Assembly: GCA_041551965.1 (NCBI GenBank) | Contig: JBFELU010000017.1 | Span: 1 to 37,775 of the forward strand | Length of the DNA: 37,775 nucleotides | Origin: JBFELU01 sp041551965 | Lineage (GTDB): Bacteria; Actinomycetota; Acidimicrobiia; Spongiisociales; UBA11373 | Direction of reading: 5' to 3' | Part shown: positions 17,811 to 25,064 of the stretch, piece after piece | Numbering within the stretch: position 1 is the stretch's first letter | Layout of the letters: the number at the start of each line of letters is the position of its first letter | Made by a program: the position numbers and the translations under genes | The notes under the pieces: model-generated | The model's database searches: none | Told to the model about the DNA's origin: nothing | What the model saw: the letters and a program-made list of their open reading frames with translations, nothing else

Positions 17811-19154
17811 ATGAACAACGACCTGCGCTCGATCATCGACGAACTGTTCCCCGCCCTCCAAGGCGACCTCGAGGCCCTGGTGCGCATCCCCTCGGTGAGC
17901 GCCGCCGCCTTCGATCCGGCAGAGGTGCAGCGTTCCGCCGAGGCGGTGGCTGTGCTCTTCTCTGAGGCCGGCTTCCCCGACGTGCGATTGCTCGAGATCG
18001 AGGGAGCCCACCCGGCCGTCTTCGCGCAAGCACCGGCCCCACCGGGTGCCCCCACCGTGCTCCTCTACGCCCACCACGACGTCCAGCCGCCGGGGCCCGA
18101 TGCCGAGTGGTCGACCCCGCCCTTCGAGCCCATCGTGCGCGACGGCCGCCTCTACGGACGCGGGACGTCGGACGACAAGGCCAACATCGTGCTCCACACC
18201 GGAGTGATGCGGGCCTTCGGCGGCAGGCCCCCGGTCGGGCTCAAGGTGTTCATCGAAGGTGAGGAAGAGGTCGGCTCGGCCCACCTCGGCGACTACCTGG
18301 CCGCCCACGGCGACCTGCTGGCGGCCGACGTCATCGTCATCGCCGACAGCGCCAACTGGCGGGTGGGGCACCCGGCGCTCACCGTGTCGCTGCGGGGCCT
18401 GGCAGCGGTTCTCATCGAAGTGAGGACCCTCGACAAAGGCATCCACAGCGGCATGGGGGGCGGGGTGGTCCCCGACGCCCTCACCGTGCTCACCCGGTTG
18501 TTGGCCACGCTCCACGACTCCGAGGGGCGGGTGGCGATCCCGGGACTGGTGGCGAACGAATCCGACCCCCTCGACCTGACCGAGGAGGAGCTCCGGGAGC
18601 AAACCGGGGTGCTGCCGTCCGTCCGGCTCATCGGCGAGGGGTCGCTCACCTCACGGATGTGGACCCGGCCGGCCGCGGCCGTCCTGGCCATCGACGCTCC
18701 GCCGGTCGCCGAGTCGATCAACCAGCTCGTTCCCGTGGCCCGGGCGAAGGTGAGCGTCCGCCTGGCTCCGGGGGATGACCCACAAGGCGCCCTGGCGGCC
18801 ATCCGGGAGCACTTCGAGTCACTGGACGCCTGGGGCGCCGCGGTGACGGTGACCCCCCTCGAGGCGGGGGCACCGTTCGCCACCGATACCTCGGACCCCC
18901 GAATCACCGCCTTCCGGGACGCCTTCGCCGAGGCCTGGGGCACCGACGTGGCCGAGATCGGCGTCGGCGGCTCGATTCCGTTCGTCGCCGAGTTCGAGGA
19001 GGTCTATCCCGACGCGGCGATCGTGCTCACCGGCGTGGCCGATCCCACCAGCCGGGCCCACGGACCCGACGAGAGCCAGGACCTCGATGAACTCCGCAAG
19101 GGCATCCTCGGCGAAGCGATCGCTCTGCGGCTGCTGGCCGGATCGGCCGGGTAG
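17811..19154 (+). CDS. M20-family metallopeptidase (dipeptidase-like)
   Basis: A 447-aa M20 peptidase that would hydrolyse dipeptides or N-acyl amino acids with two zinc ions in the cytoplasm. Metal-binding and catalytic motifs are in order: LYAHHDVQPPGPDAEW (His and Asp), GRLYGRGTSDDKANIV (bridging Asp), IEGEEEVGSAHL (catalytic Glu-Glu) and VIADSANW. The dimerisation/lid domain follows (about 200-320, starting LTVSLRGLAAVLIEV and IHSGMGGG), and the final His is in TSRAHGPDESQDL. Length and order match carnosinase/DapE-like family members of the ArgE/DapE/CNDP type. The start is fixed by a leaderless -10 box. It converges with ilvE across an 87-nt spacer. The exact substrate cannot be assigned. 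Confidence 0.9.
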   Translation: MNNDLRSIIDELFPALQGDLEALVRIPSVSAAAFDPAEVQRSAEAVAVLFSEAGFPDVRLLEIEGAHPAVFAQAPAPPGAPTVLLYAHHDVQPPGPDAEWSTPPFEPIVRDGRLYGRGTSDDKANIVLHTGVMRAFGGRPPVGLKVFIEGEEEVGSAHLGDYLAAHGDLLAADVIVIADSANWRVGHPALTVSLRGLAAVLIEVRTLDKGIHSGMGGGVVPDALTVLTRLLATLHDSEGRVAIPGLVANESDPLDLTEEELREQTGVLPSVRLIGEGSLTSRMWTRPAAAVLAIDAPPVAESINQLVPVARAKVSVRLAPGDDPQGALAAIREHFESLDAWGAAVTVTPLEAGAPFATDTSDPRITAFRDAFAEAWGTDVAEIGVGGSIPFVAEFEEVYPDAAIVLTGVADPTSRAHGPDESQDLDELRKGILGEAIALRLLAGSAG

Positions 19155-19191
19155 TCGAGACACAGCGGGGCGGCGCCTCGTGGCGTGTCCG

Positions 19192-19232
19192 CTCTCGGGA
19201 ATGTCGCCCTCGGTACCCTCAGGCGACGAGAG
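19192..19232. terminator. Inverted repeat between convergent genes, possible bidirectional terminator
   Basis: CTCTC (19192-19196) pairs with GAGAG (19228-19232) and GTCGCC (19203-19208) with GGCGAC (19222-19227), leaving a 13-nt loop and a 6-nt bulge. It lies between the convergent M20 and ilvE stops. There is no T tract on either strand, so intrinsic termination is only a suggestion. Confidence 0.3.
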
Positions 19233-19241
19233 AGACCCCCG

Positions 19242-20162
19242 TCAGACGTAGGCGAGCCAGTCGCGATACTCGAGGAGCCGGCCGGTCACCGTCTCCTCAA
19301 AGAGCCGCTGCGCCAGGCGAGTGACCTCACCCGGCCGGCCGTCGCCGACCCGGCAGTCGTCGACCTCACGCACCGGAGTCACCTCTGCGGCGGTACCGGT
19401 CAGGAACAACTCCTCGGCCTCGCAGAGTTGCTCGGGAGCGATGTCGGTCTCGGTCACTTCATAGCCCTGATCCCGCAGGAGAGTCATGACCGTGTCGCGG
19501 GTGATGCCGTCGAGGCATCCCGAGTCGAGTGATGGAGTCGACACCTTGCCGCCTGCAACCAGGAACAGGTTCTCTCCGCTTCCTTCCGAGACACGACCGT
19601 CACCGGACAGCATGAGGGCTTCGTCGTACCCGGCCTGCACCGCCTCCATCTTGGCGAGGATGCTGTTGATGTAGGTGCCGGTGGCCTTGGCGTTCGGGAA
19701 CGAGGTCGAAGGGAACCTCCGCCAGGACGAGGTCTTGAGCCGGATGCCGTTGAGGACGCCGTCGTCTCCGAGGTACTTCCCCCACTTCCAGGTGGCGATC
19801 ATCGTCCTGACCCGGGCGTTCCTGGGGTCGAGCCCGATCGCACCGAGTTCGTAGAAGGCGATGGGACGCACATACCCGCTCTTCAGTTCGTTGGAAGCCA
19901 GAACCGCCTTCGTTGCGATCTCCAACTCACCGACGCTCCAACGCATCGACATCCCGTACGCAGCGGCCGAACGGTGCAGGCGCTCGTAGTGCTCGCGCAT
20001 CCGAAAGACCGCAGTGCCGTCCGTCGTGTCGTAGGCGCGGATGCCTTCGAAGACGCCGCTGCCGTAGTGCAGAGCATGGGTGAGCATGTGGACCGTCGCG
20101 TCTTCCCAAGGGATCAACTCCCCATCGCTCCACACGTATCTGGCATCAATCATCGGGATCAC
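19242..20162 (-). CDS. ilvE: Branched-chain amino acid aminotransferase
   Basis: A 306-aa fold-type IV PLP aminotransferase, the last step of Leu, Ile and Val synthesis (2-oxo acid plus glutamate). The presumed Schiff-base lysine is K159 in FPNAKATGTYINS. Other family marks are HYGSGVFEGIRAY (33-44), the GRVSEGSGENLFLV PLP-phosphate region, and LFLTGTAAEVTPV, which helps form the substrate pocket. EGIRAY and the SGENLF block favour IlvE over D-amino acid aminotransferase or 4-amino-4-deoxychorismate lyase. The GTG at 20162 overlaps the leuD stop (GTGA) and has an AGGA site 4 nt away; an ATG three codons inside is an alternative. It is the last gene of the ilv-leu operon. Confidence 0.93.
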   Translation of the reverse strand: MIPMIDARYVWSDGELIPWEDATVHMLTHALHYGSGVFEGIRAYDTTDGTAVFRMREHYERLHRSAAAYGMSMRWSVGELEIATKAVLASNELKSGYVRPIAFYELGAIGLDPRNARVRTMIATWKWGKYLGDDGVLNGIRLKTSSWRRFPSTSFPNAKATGTYINSILAKMEAVQAGYDEALMLSGDGRVSEGSGENLFLVAGGKVSTPSLDSGCLDGITRDTVMTLLRDQGYEVTETDIAPEQLCEAEELFLTGTAAEVTPVREVDDCRVGDGRPGEVTRLAQRLFEETVTGRLLEYRDWLAYV

Positions 20163-20782
20163 CGTTCCTGTTTGGGTGACTCGAGCACCGGTTTGAACCG
20201 GGGACGAGCCGATTCGAATGCTTCGATTGCGGCAAGACTCTGCAAGGTCAGACCGATCTCATCGAGGCCCCGCAGCAGGGCCCACTTCACGGCCGGGTCG
20301 ATGTCGAATGAGGCCTCGAAACCCAGTGCGGTGACGGTCTGTGTCTCGAGATCGATGACGATCTCGGCGGTGGGATCGGCGGCGGCGAGGCCGCCCAGCG
20401 TGTCAACTTCGACGGGGTCGAGGGCGACCGGCAACAGGCCGATCTTGTGGCAGTTGGCCCGGAAGATATCGGCGAACGACGGGGCGACGATGGCTCGGAA
20501 CCCCCAGTCCTGCAAGGCCCAGGGAGCGTGCTCCCGCGACGATCCCGATCCGAAGTTGGGGCCGGTGACCAGCACGGCGGCATTGCGGTATTCGTCGCGA
20601 TTCAGGACGAACGATGGGTCGAGGCTGCCGTCGTCGAAGCGGGCCCAGTCCCAGAAGAGAAACGCACCGAAGCCGGTCCTCTCGACACGTTTGAGGAACT
20701 CGGTCGGGATGATCTGGTCGGTGTCCACGTTGGCCCGCAGGAGCGGTGCCATCGAACCCAGGATCGTGGTCACCGGCTCCAT
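20159..20782 (-). CDS. leuD: 3-isopropylmalate dehydratase small subunit
   Basis: A 207-aa swivel-domain subunit of isopropylmalate isomerase, which converts 2- to 3-isopropylmalate together with LeuC. The conserved NFGSGSSREHAPWAL loop binds the substrate, and the N-terminal LLRANVDTDQIIPTEFLKR is typical of LeuD. Length is standard. The ATG at 20782 overlaps the leuC stop by one base (TGATG), and its own stop overlaps the ilvE start, so the three genes are translationally coupled. The paralogous use in other aconitase-like isomerisations (homoaconitate, citraconate) cannot be excluded in principle, but the leuB-leuC-leuD-ilvE context makes leucine synthesis by far the most likely role. Confidence 0.95.
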   Translation of the reverse strand: MEPVTTILGSMAPLLRANVDTDQIIPTEFLKRVERTGFGAFLFWDWARFDDGSLDPSFVLNRDEYRNAAVLVTGPNFGSGSSREHAPWALQDWGFRAIVAPSFADIFRANCHKIGLLPVALDPVEVDTLGGLAAADPTAEIVIDLETQTVTALGFEASFDIDPAVKWALLRGLDEIGLTLQSLAAIEAFESARPRFKPVLESPKQER

Positions 20783-22227
20783 CAGCCCATCACCTCCCGC
20801 ACATCGACGAAGCGGCCCTCGATCGCCGCCGCCGCCGCCATGGCCGGGCTCATCAAATGGGTCCGGGCCCCTCTCCCCTGACGACCCTCGAAGTTGCGGT
20901 TGGACGTCGAGGCGCAGCGCTCACCGGCCGCCACCTCGTCGCCGTTCATGGCGATGCAGAGTGAACACCCGGCATCGCGCCACTCGAAACCGGCACCGCG
21001 GAACACCCGATCGAGCCCTTCCCGCTCCGCCTGTTCCTTCACCAGGCCGGACCCGGGAACCACCATCGCGCTCACCCCCGGGTGTACGGTGCGGCCCTCG
21101 ACCACGGCGGCGGCGGAGCGGAGATCCTCGATCCGGGCGTTGGTGCAGGAGCCGACGAAGACCCGATCGATGGGGATCTCGGTCATCGGTGTGCCCGGTT
21201 CGAGGTTCATGTAGGCGAGGGCCCGGGCGGCCGCCTCTCGCTCCAGCGGGTCGGCATAGTCGTCGGGGGAGGGAACCACTCCGGTGATGGGCACCGTTTG
21301 AGCCGGATTGGTGCCCCAGCTCACAAACGGCTCGAGTTCTCCGGCCGGGACCTCGACGAACTCGTCGAAGGCGGCCCCCTCGTCGGTGGGCAGCGAGCGC
21401 CAGTACTCGAGCGCCTCGCCCCAGGCCCCTCCCTTCGGGGCGTGGGCCCGCCCCTCCAGGTAGGCGAAGGTGGTGTCGTCGGGTGCGATCATCCCCGCCC
21501 GGAAGCCGGCCTCGATCGACATGTTGCAGACCGTCATCCGTCCCTCCATCGAGAGGGCTCGAACGGCGCTGCCCCGGTACTCGACGACGTGGCCGGCCCC
21601 CGCCCCCACGCCGATCCTGGCGATGATCCCCAGGATCACGTCCTTCGCCGTCACCCCGAGCCCCAGTTCGCCGTCGACGGTCACCGCAGTCGTACGGGGC
21701 TTGCGCTGGGGAAGGGTCTGAGTCGCGAGCACGTGCTCGACCTCCGATGTGCCGATCCCGAACGCCAGGGCGCCGAAGGCACCGTGCGTCGAGGTGTGGC
21801 TGTCGCCGCACACGATGGTCATGCCGGGCTGCGTGAGGCCCTGCTCCGGCCCGATGACGTGCACGATGCCCTGGCGGGGGTCGTCGAGGGCGTAGAGGGG
21901 GACGCCGGCGGCTCGGCAGTTCTCCGCCAGCGTCTCTGCCTGCTTGCGGGACACCGGGTCGGCAATTCCCCCGGCCCGCCCCACGGTGGGAGCGGCGTGA
22001 TCCACGGTGGCCAGCGTCAGGTCGGGCCGACGAACCGAGCGGCCGGAGGCCCGCAACCCGGCGAACGCCTGGGGGGAGGTCACTTCGTGGAGGAGGTGGA
22101 GGTCGACGTAGAGGAGGTCGGGCCGGCCCTCGGCCCGCTCCACCACGTGGGATTCCCAGATCTTGTCGAGCAGAGTCCGGGCCCCCGTCGTGGGGGTGGA
22201 GGGTCGATCGGGGCGCGTCACCGTCAT
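20782..22227 (-). CDS. leuC: 3-isopropylmalate dehydratase large subunit
   Basis: A 481-aa aconitase-family catalytic subunit with a [4Fe-4S] cluster. Cluster ligands are seen in VFVGSCTNARIEDL and in the CSLCIAMNGD pair near the C-terminus; IVCGDSHTSTHGAFGALAFG is the family signature with the substrate-binding residues. The N-terminus (TLLDKIWESHVV) is that of LeuC. The ATG at 22227 was chosen: it overlaps the leuB stop (ATGA), and the open frame further upstream is only a shadow of leuB. With LeuD it makes isopropylmalate isomerase. Slightly longer than the common 465-470 aa because of a short N-terminal extension (about 17 residues rich in Thr/Pro/Arg), which may be non-functional. Confidence 0.95.
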   Translation of the reverse strand: MTVTRPDRPSTPTTGARTLLDKIWESHVVERAEGRPDLLYVDLHLLHEVTSPQAFAGLRASGRSVRRPDLTLATVDHAAPTVGRAGGIADPVSRKQAETLAENCRAAGVPLYALDDPRQGIVHVIGPEQGLTQPGMTIVCGDSHTSTHGAFGALAFGIGTSEVEHVLATQTLPQRKPRTTAVTVDGELGLGVTAKDVILGIIARIGVGAGAGHVVEYRGSAVRALSMEGRMTVCNMSIEAGFRAGMIAPDDTTFAYLEGRAHAPKGGAWGEALEYWRSLPTDEGAAFDEFVEVPAGELEPFVSWGTNPAQTVPITGVVPSPDDYADPLEREAAARALAYMNLEPGTPMTEIPIDRVFVGSCTNARIEDLRSAAAVVEGRTVHPGVSAMVVPGSGLVKEQAEREGLDRVFRGAGFEWRDAGCSLCIAMNGDEVAAGERCASTSNRNFEGRQGRGARTHLMSPAMAAAAAIEGRFVDVREVMG

Positions 22228-23255
22228 GCTCCCGTCCCCACCAGCCGAGCCACGCGGTCGCCCACCTCGATGGTGTGCAGATCCGCCGACGCTCCGGCCA
22301 CCTCGGCCGAAGCCCGATCGACCGCGGCAGCCGCCTCGGGATGCCCGGTGTGCTCGAGCAGCATCGCGGCCGCCCTGATGGTGGCGATCGGGTTCACCCG
22401 ACCGGTCCCCACCAGGTCGGGGGCGGTGCCCCCGATGGGCTCGAACATCGAGACACCCTCGGGATTCAGGTTGGCCCCGGCGGCCATCCCCATGCCTCCC
22501 TGAATGGCGGCCCCGAGGTCGGTGATGATGTCGCCGAACATGTTGTCGGTGACGATGACATCGAAACGCTCCGGACTCTCGATCATCCAGACGCAGGCGG
22601 CGTCGACGTTGGCGTAGTCGGCTTCCACGCCGGGGAAATCGTTCGCCACTTCCTCGAAGACCCGGTCCCACAGGTCGTGGGCGTAGGTCAGCACGTTGGT
22701 CTTGCCGCAGAACGTGACCTTGGGCCGGGTTCGCCGGGTGGCGAGCCCGAAGGCGTATCGGACGCACCGCTCGACGGCGAATCGCGTGTTGACCGAGGTC
22801 TGCAGCGCGACCTCACGAGCGGTGCCCTGCTCGGTGATACCCCCGGCGCCGGCGTAGAGGCCTTCGAGGTTCTCCCGCACGATGACCATGTCGATGTCCT
22901 CGGGACCCTTTCCCCGGAGCGGCGTGATCACGCCGGGAAGCAGCCGAACCGGCCGCAGGTTTATGTACTGATTGAGCTCACGGCGCAGGCGGAGGATGAT
23001 CCCCCGCTCGAGGATCCCTGGCTTGACCTCGGGATGCCCGATCGCTCCGAAGAGGATCGCATCCGTACCGCGCAGTTGGTCGAGGACGGGCGACGGAAGC
23101 GTCTCCCCGGTCCGGAGATACCGCTCACCGCCGAGGTCGTAGTGCTCGAACTCCAGCTTCAGGTCGAACGAGCGATCGGCGGCTTCGAGCACCTTGACGG
23201 CTTCGGCGACCACCTCGGGCCCCGTGCCGTCCCCGGGGATCACCGCCACTCGCAT
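22224..23255 (-). CDS. leuB: 3-isopropylmalate dehydrogenase
   Basis: A 343-aa beta-decarboxylating dehydrogenase that oxidises 3-isopropylmalate to 2-oxoisocaproate with NAD+. Marks include the N-terminal VAVIPGDGTGPEVVAEAVKV, the IVRENLEGLYAG substrate loop, the metal-binding aspartates in FDVIVTDNMFGDIITDLGA, and the nucleotide-binding FEPIGGTAPDLVGTG. The related isocitrate and tartrate dehydrogenases share the fold, but length and operon position point to LeuB. The ATG at 23255 directly abuts the TAG of the upstream orphan LeuA regulatory-domain gene (no spacing), and its stop overlaps leuC. Some sequence features (REN and a longer lead into GGITEQ) resemble the class of LeuB common in actinobacteria. 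Confidence 0.94.
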   Translation of the reverse strand: MRVAVIPGDGTGPEVVAEAVKVLEAADRSFDLKLEFEHYDLGGERYLRTGETLPSPVLDQLRGTDAILFGAIGHPEVKPGILERGIILRLRRELNQYINLRPVRLLPGVITPLRGKGPEDIDMVIVRENLEGLYAGAGGITEQGTAREVALQTSVNTRFAVERCVRYAFGLATRRTRPKVTFCGKTNVLTYAHDLWDRVFEEVANDFPGVEADYANVDAACVWMIESPERFDVIVTDNMFGDIITDLGAAIQGGMGMAAGANLNPEGVSMFEPIGGTAPDLVGTGRVNPIATIRAAAMLLEHTGHPEAAAAVDRASAEVAGASADLHTIEVGDRVARLVGTGA

Positions 23256-23558
23256 CTACCGGCTTCCCTCCTGCGCGTCGTCGAGGGCGGCCGCCACGGC
23301 CCGGGAGGCGCTCTCGGCGAGATCCGGGGCGACTCCTCTCCCGACGAAGGCGGTGCCGTTCACCCGCACCGTGGCCCTCACGTCCGCCATCGGGGTTCCG
23401 CCGAGATCGATCCTTCGAACGTCGTAACCGGCGAGCGACGCGTCGAGACCGAGGGCGGTGCGGGCCGACTCGAAGCAGCGCGCCACCAGCGGGTGATCCT
23501 GGTCGCGGTACTCGATCGTCAGTTCCCGGGCCGCCACTCGCAGAGGTGGGGAGATCAT
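23256..23558 (-). CDS. Stand-alone LeuA-type allosteric (dimerisation) domain
   Basis: A 100-aa protein consisting only of the C-terminal regulatory domain of 2-isopropylmalate synthase (the LeuA_dimer type domain). It matches the end of E. coli LeuA in pattern: GYDVRRIDL, then a beta-rich ADVRATVRVNGTAFVGRG, then VAPDLAESASRAVAAAL (E. coli has [20 protein letters not shown]). In full LeuA this domain binds leucine for feedback inhibition. Here there is no catalytic TIM barrel in this gene or elsewhere in the window. It is not an obvious remnant: its ATG overlaps the ilvC stop (ATGA), its stop abuts leuB, and codon use is normal. It may bind leucine and act on a LeuA encoded elsewhere; that is inference. 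Citramalate synthase has the same domain, so isoleucine is an alternative effector. Confidence 0.8.
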   Translation of the reverse strand: MISPPLRVAARELTIEYRDQDHPLVARCFESARTALGLDASLAGYDVRRIDLGGTPMADVRATVRVNGTAFVGRGVAPDLAESASRAVAAALDDAQEGSR

Positions 23559-24562
23559 TCCGGCGCCTTGGGGTCGATGAAGGGCATCATCGAACGGAGC
23601 CGGGCACCGACGGTCTCGATGGGATGCTCACGGTCGCGAGCCCGCAGTTCCTGAAGCAAGGGAGCACCCTTGCGGTTCTCGGCGATCCACTCCTCGGCGA
23701 AGGCGCCCGACTGCACATCGTCGAGGATCGTGCGCATCGCCTTGCGCGTCTCCTCGGTCACGATGCGAGGACCCCGAGTGAGGTCCCCGTACTCGGCCGT
23801 GTCTGATACCGAGTGGCGCATCCAGGCGAGGCCTCCCTCGTAGAAGAGGTCGACGATCAGCTTCAGCTCGTGCAGGCACTCGAAGTAGGCCGACTCGGGG
23901 GCGTACCCGGCGTCGACGAGCGTGTCGAACGAGGCCTTCACCAGTTCGCTCACGCCGCCACAGAGAATCGCCTGCTCGCCGAAGAGGTCGGTCTCGGTTT
24001 CTTCCCGGAAGGTGGTCTCCAGCACACCGGCCCTCCCGGCGCCGATGGCGGAGGCATACGAGAGGGCCAGGGCGTGTGCCGATCCCGAGGCATCCTGGTG
24101 CACCGCCAGCAGCGAAGGGACACCGCTGCCCGCCTCGAAGGTCCGTCGCACCAGGTGACCCGGCCCCTTGGGAGCCACCATGGCCACATCCACATCGGCG
24201 GGGGGAACGATTTGGCCGAAGTGGATGGTGAAGCCATGAGCGAAGAACAGGGCATCGCCCGCCTCGAGGTTGGGGGCGATCGCCTCGGCGTAGAGCTTCT
24301 CCTGGTGCTGATCGGGCACCAGCACCATGATCAGATCGGCCGCCGCCACCGCCTTCTCCGGCGTCACGACGCGCAGGCCCTCGGCCTCGGCCTTCTCCCA
24401 GGAGCGTGAGCCCTCCCTGAGCCCGACGACGACGTCGACGCCCGAGTCGCGCAGGTTGAGTGCATGGGCATGGCCCTGGCTGCCGTAGCCGAGCACCGCC
24501 ACCTCACGGGACCTGACCAGAGAGAGGTCGGCGTCTGCGTCGTAGTAGATGGGCACGGTCAT
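23555..24562 (-). CDS. ilvC: Ketol-acid reductoisomerase
   Basis: A 335-aa class I (short form) KARI that isomerises and reduces acetolactate or acetohydroxybutyrate in Val/Leu/Ile synthesis, using Mg2+ and NAD(P)H. The Rossmann motif is VAVLGYGSQGHAHALNL. The cofactor loop reads GLREGSRSWEKAE, with Arg and Ser residues typical of NADPH use. The knotted C-terminal domain shows FGEQAILCGGVSELVKASFDTLVDAGY and SDTAEYGDLTRGPRIV. The ATG at 24562 is chosen because it has a GGAGAG ribosome site and homology starts there; 11 upstream in-frame codons overlap ilvN's end. Gap to ilvN is 10 nt, and the next gene overlaps by 4 nt. Confidence 0.96.
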   Translation of the reverse strand: MTVPIYYDADADLSLVRSREVAVLGYGSQGHAHALNLRDSGVDVVVGLREGSRSWEKAEAEGLRVVTPEKAVAAADLIMVLVPDQHQEKLYAEAIAPNLEAGDALFFAHGFTIHFGQIVPPADVDVAMVAPKGPGHLVRRTFEAGSGVPSLLAVHQDASGSAHALALSYASAIGAGRAGVLETTFREETETDLFGEQAILCGGVSELVKASFDTLVDAGYAPESAYFECLHELKLIVDLFYEGGLAWMRHSVSDTAEYGDLTRGPRIVTEETRKAMRTILDDVQSGAFAEEWIAENRKGAPLLQELRARDREHPIETVGARLRSMMPFIDPKAPE

Positions 24563-24572
24563 CGAGCTCTCC

Positions 24573-25064
24573 TCACTCCTTGGCTCCGTTCGCACCGTTG
24601 CCGTCGCGCGGCAAGGCGATCCGGCCGGACTTGACCAGGTCGATCACTCCGTAGGGACGCATGGCATCCAGGAACGCAGCGAGGCGACGGGGATGCCCGA
24701 CCACCTGGAAGGCCACCGAGGATGACGATGCGTCGACCACCTCGGCCCCAAACGGGGCCGCCTGGTCGAGCACTTCGCTGCGGCGGGCGGCGCCGTTGAC
24801 CCGAACGAGCATGATCTCCCGTTCGACCGACTCCTCCGGCTCCAGCTCGGTGATCTTGATGACGTTGACGAGTTTGTGGAGCTGCTTGGTCGCCTGCTCC
24901 ACCTGATCGGCATCGACCACGAGCGTGAGCCGAGAGCGGCCTATCTCGTGCGTGGGCCCCACGGCGAGCGAGTGGATGTTGATGGCCCGGCGAGCGCACA
25001 GCGCCGAGACCCGGGCCAGCACCCCCGACTTGTCCTCGACCAGCAGCGACAGGGTGTGCTTCAT
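24573..25064 (-). CDS. ilvN: Acetolactate synthase small (regulatory) subunit
   Basis: A 163-aa regulatory subunit that activates IlvB and gives it feedback inhibition by valine. The N-terminal ACT domain is clear: HTLSLLVEDKSGVLARVSAL and RRAINIHSLAVGPTHEIGRSRLT. The second domain (about 80-155) has the usual LVRVNGAARRSEVLDQAAPFG and the PYGVIDLVKSGRIAL ending. Length is normal for IlvN/IlvH. Its ATG overlaps the ilvB stop (ATGA, 25061-25064), so stoichiometric expression by translational coupling is likely. A short Gly/Asn/Ala tail follows the last conserved motif. Confidence 0.95.
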   Translation of the reverse strand: MKHTLSLLVEDKSGVLARVSALCARRAINIHSLAVGPTHEIGRSRLTLVVDADQVEQATKQLHKLVNVIKITELEPEESVEREIMLVRVNGAARRSEVLDQAAPFGAEVVDASSSSVAFQVVGHPRRLAAFLDAMRPYGVIDLVKSGRIALPRDGNGANGAKE

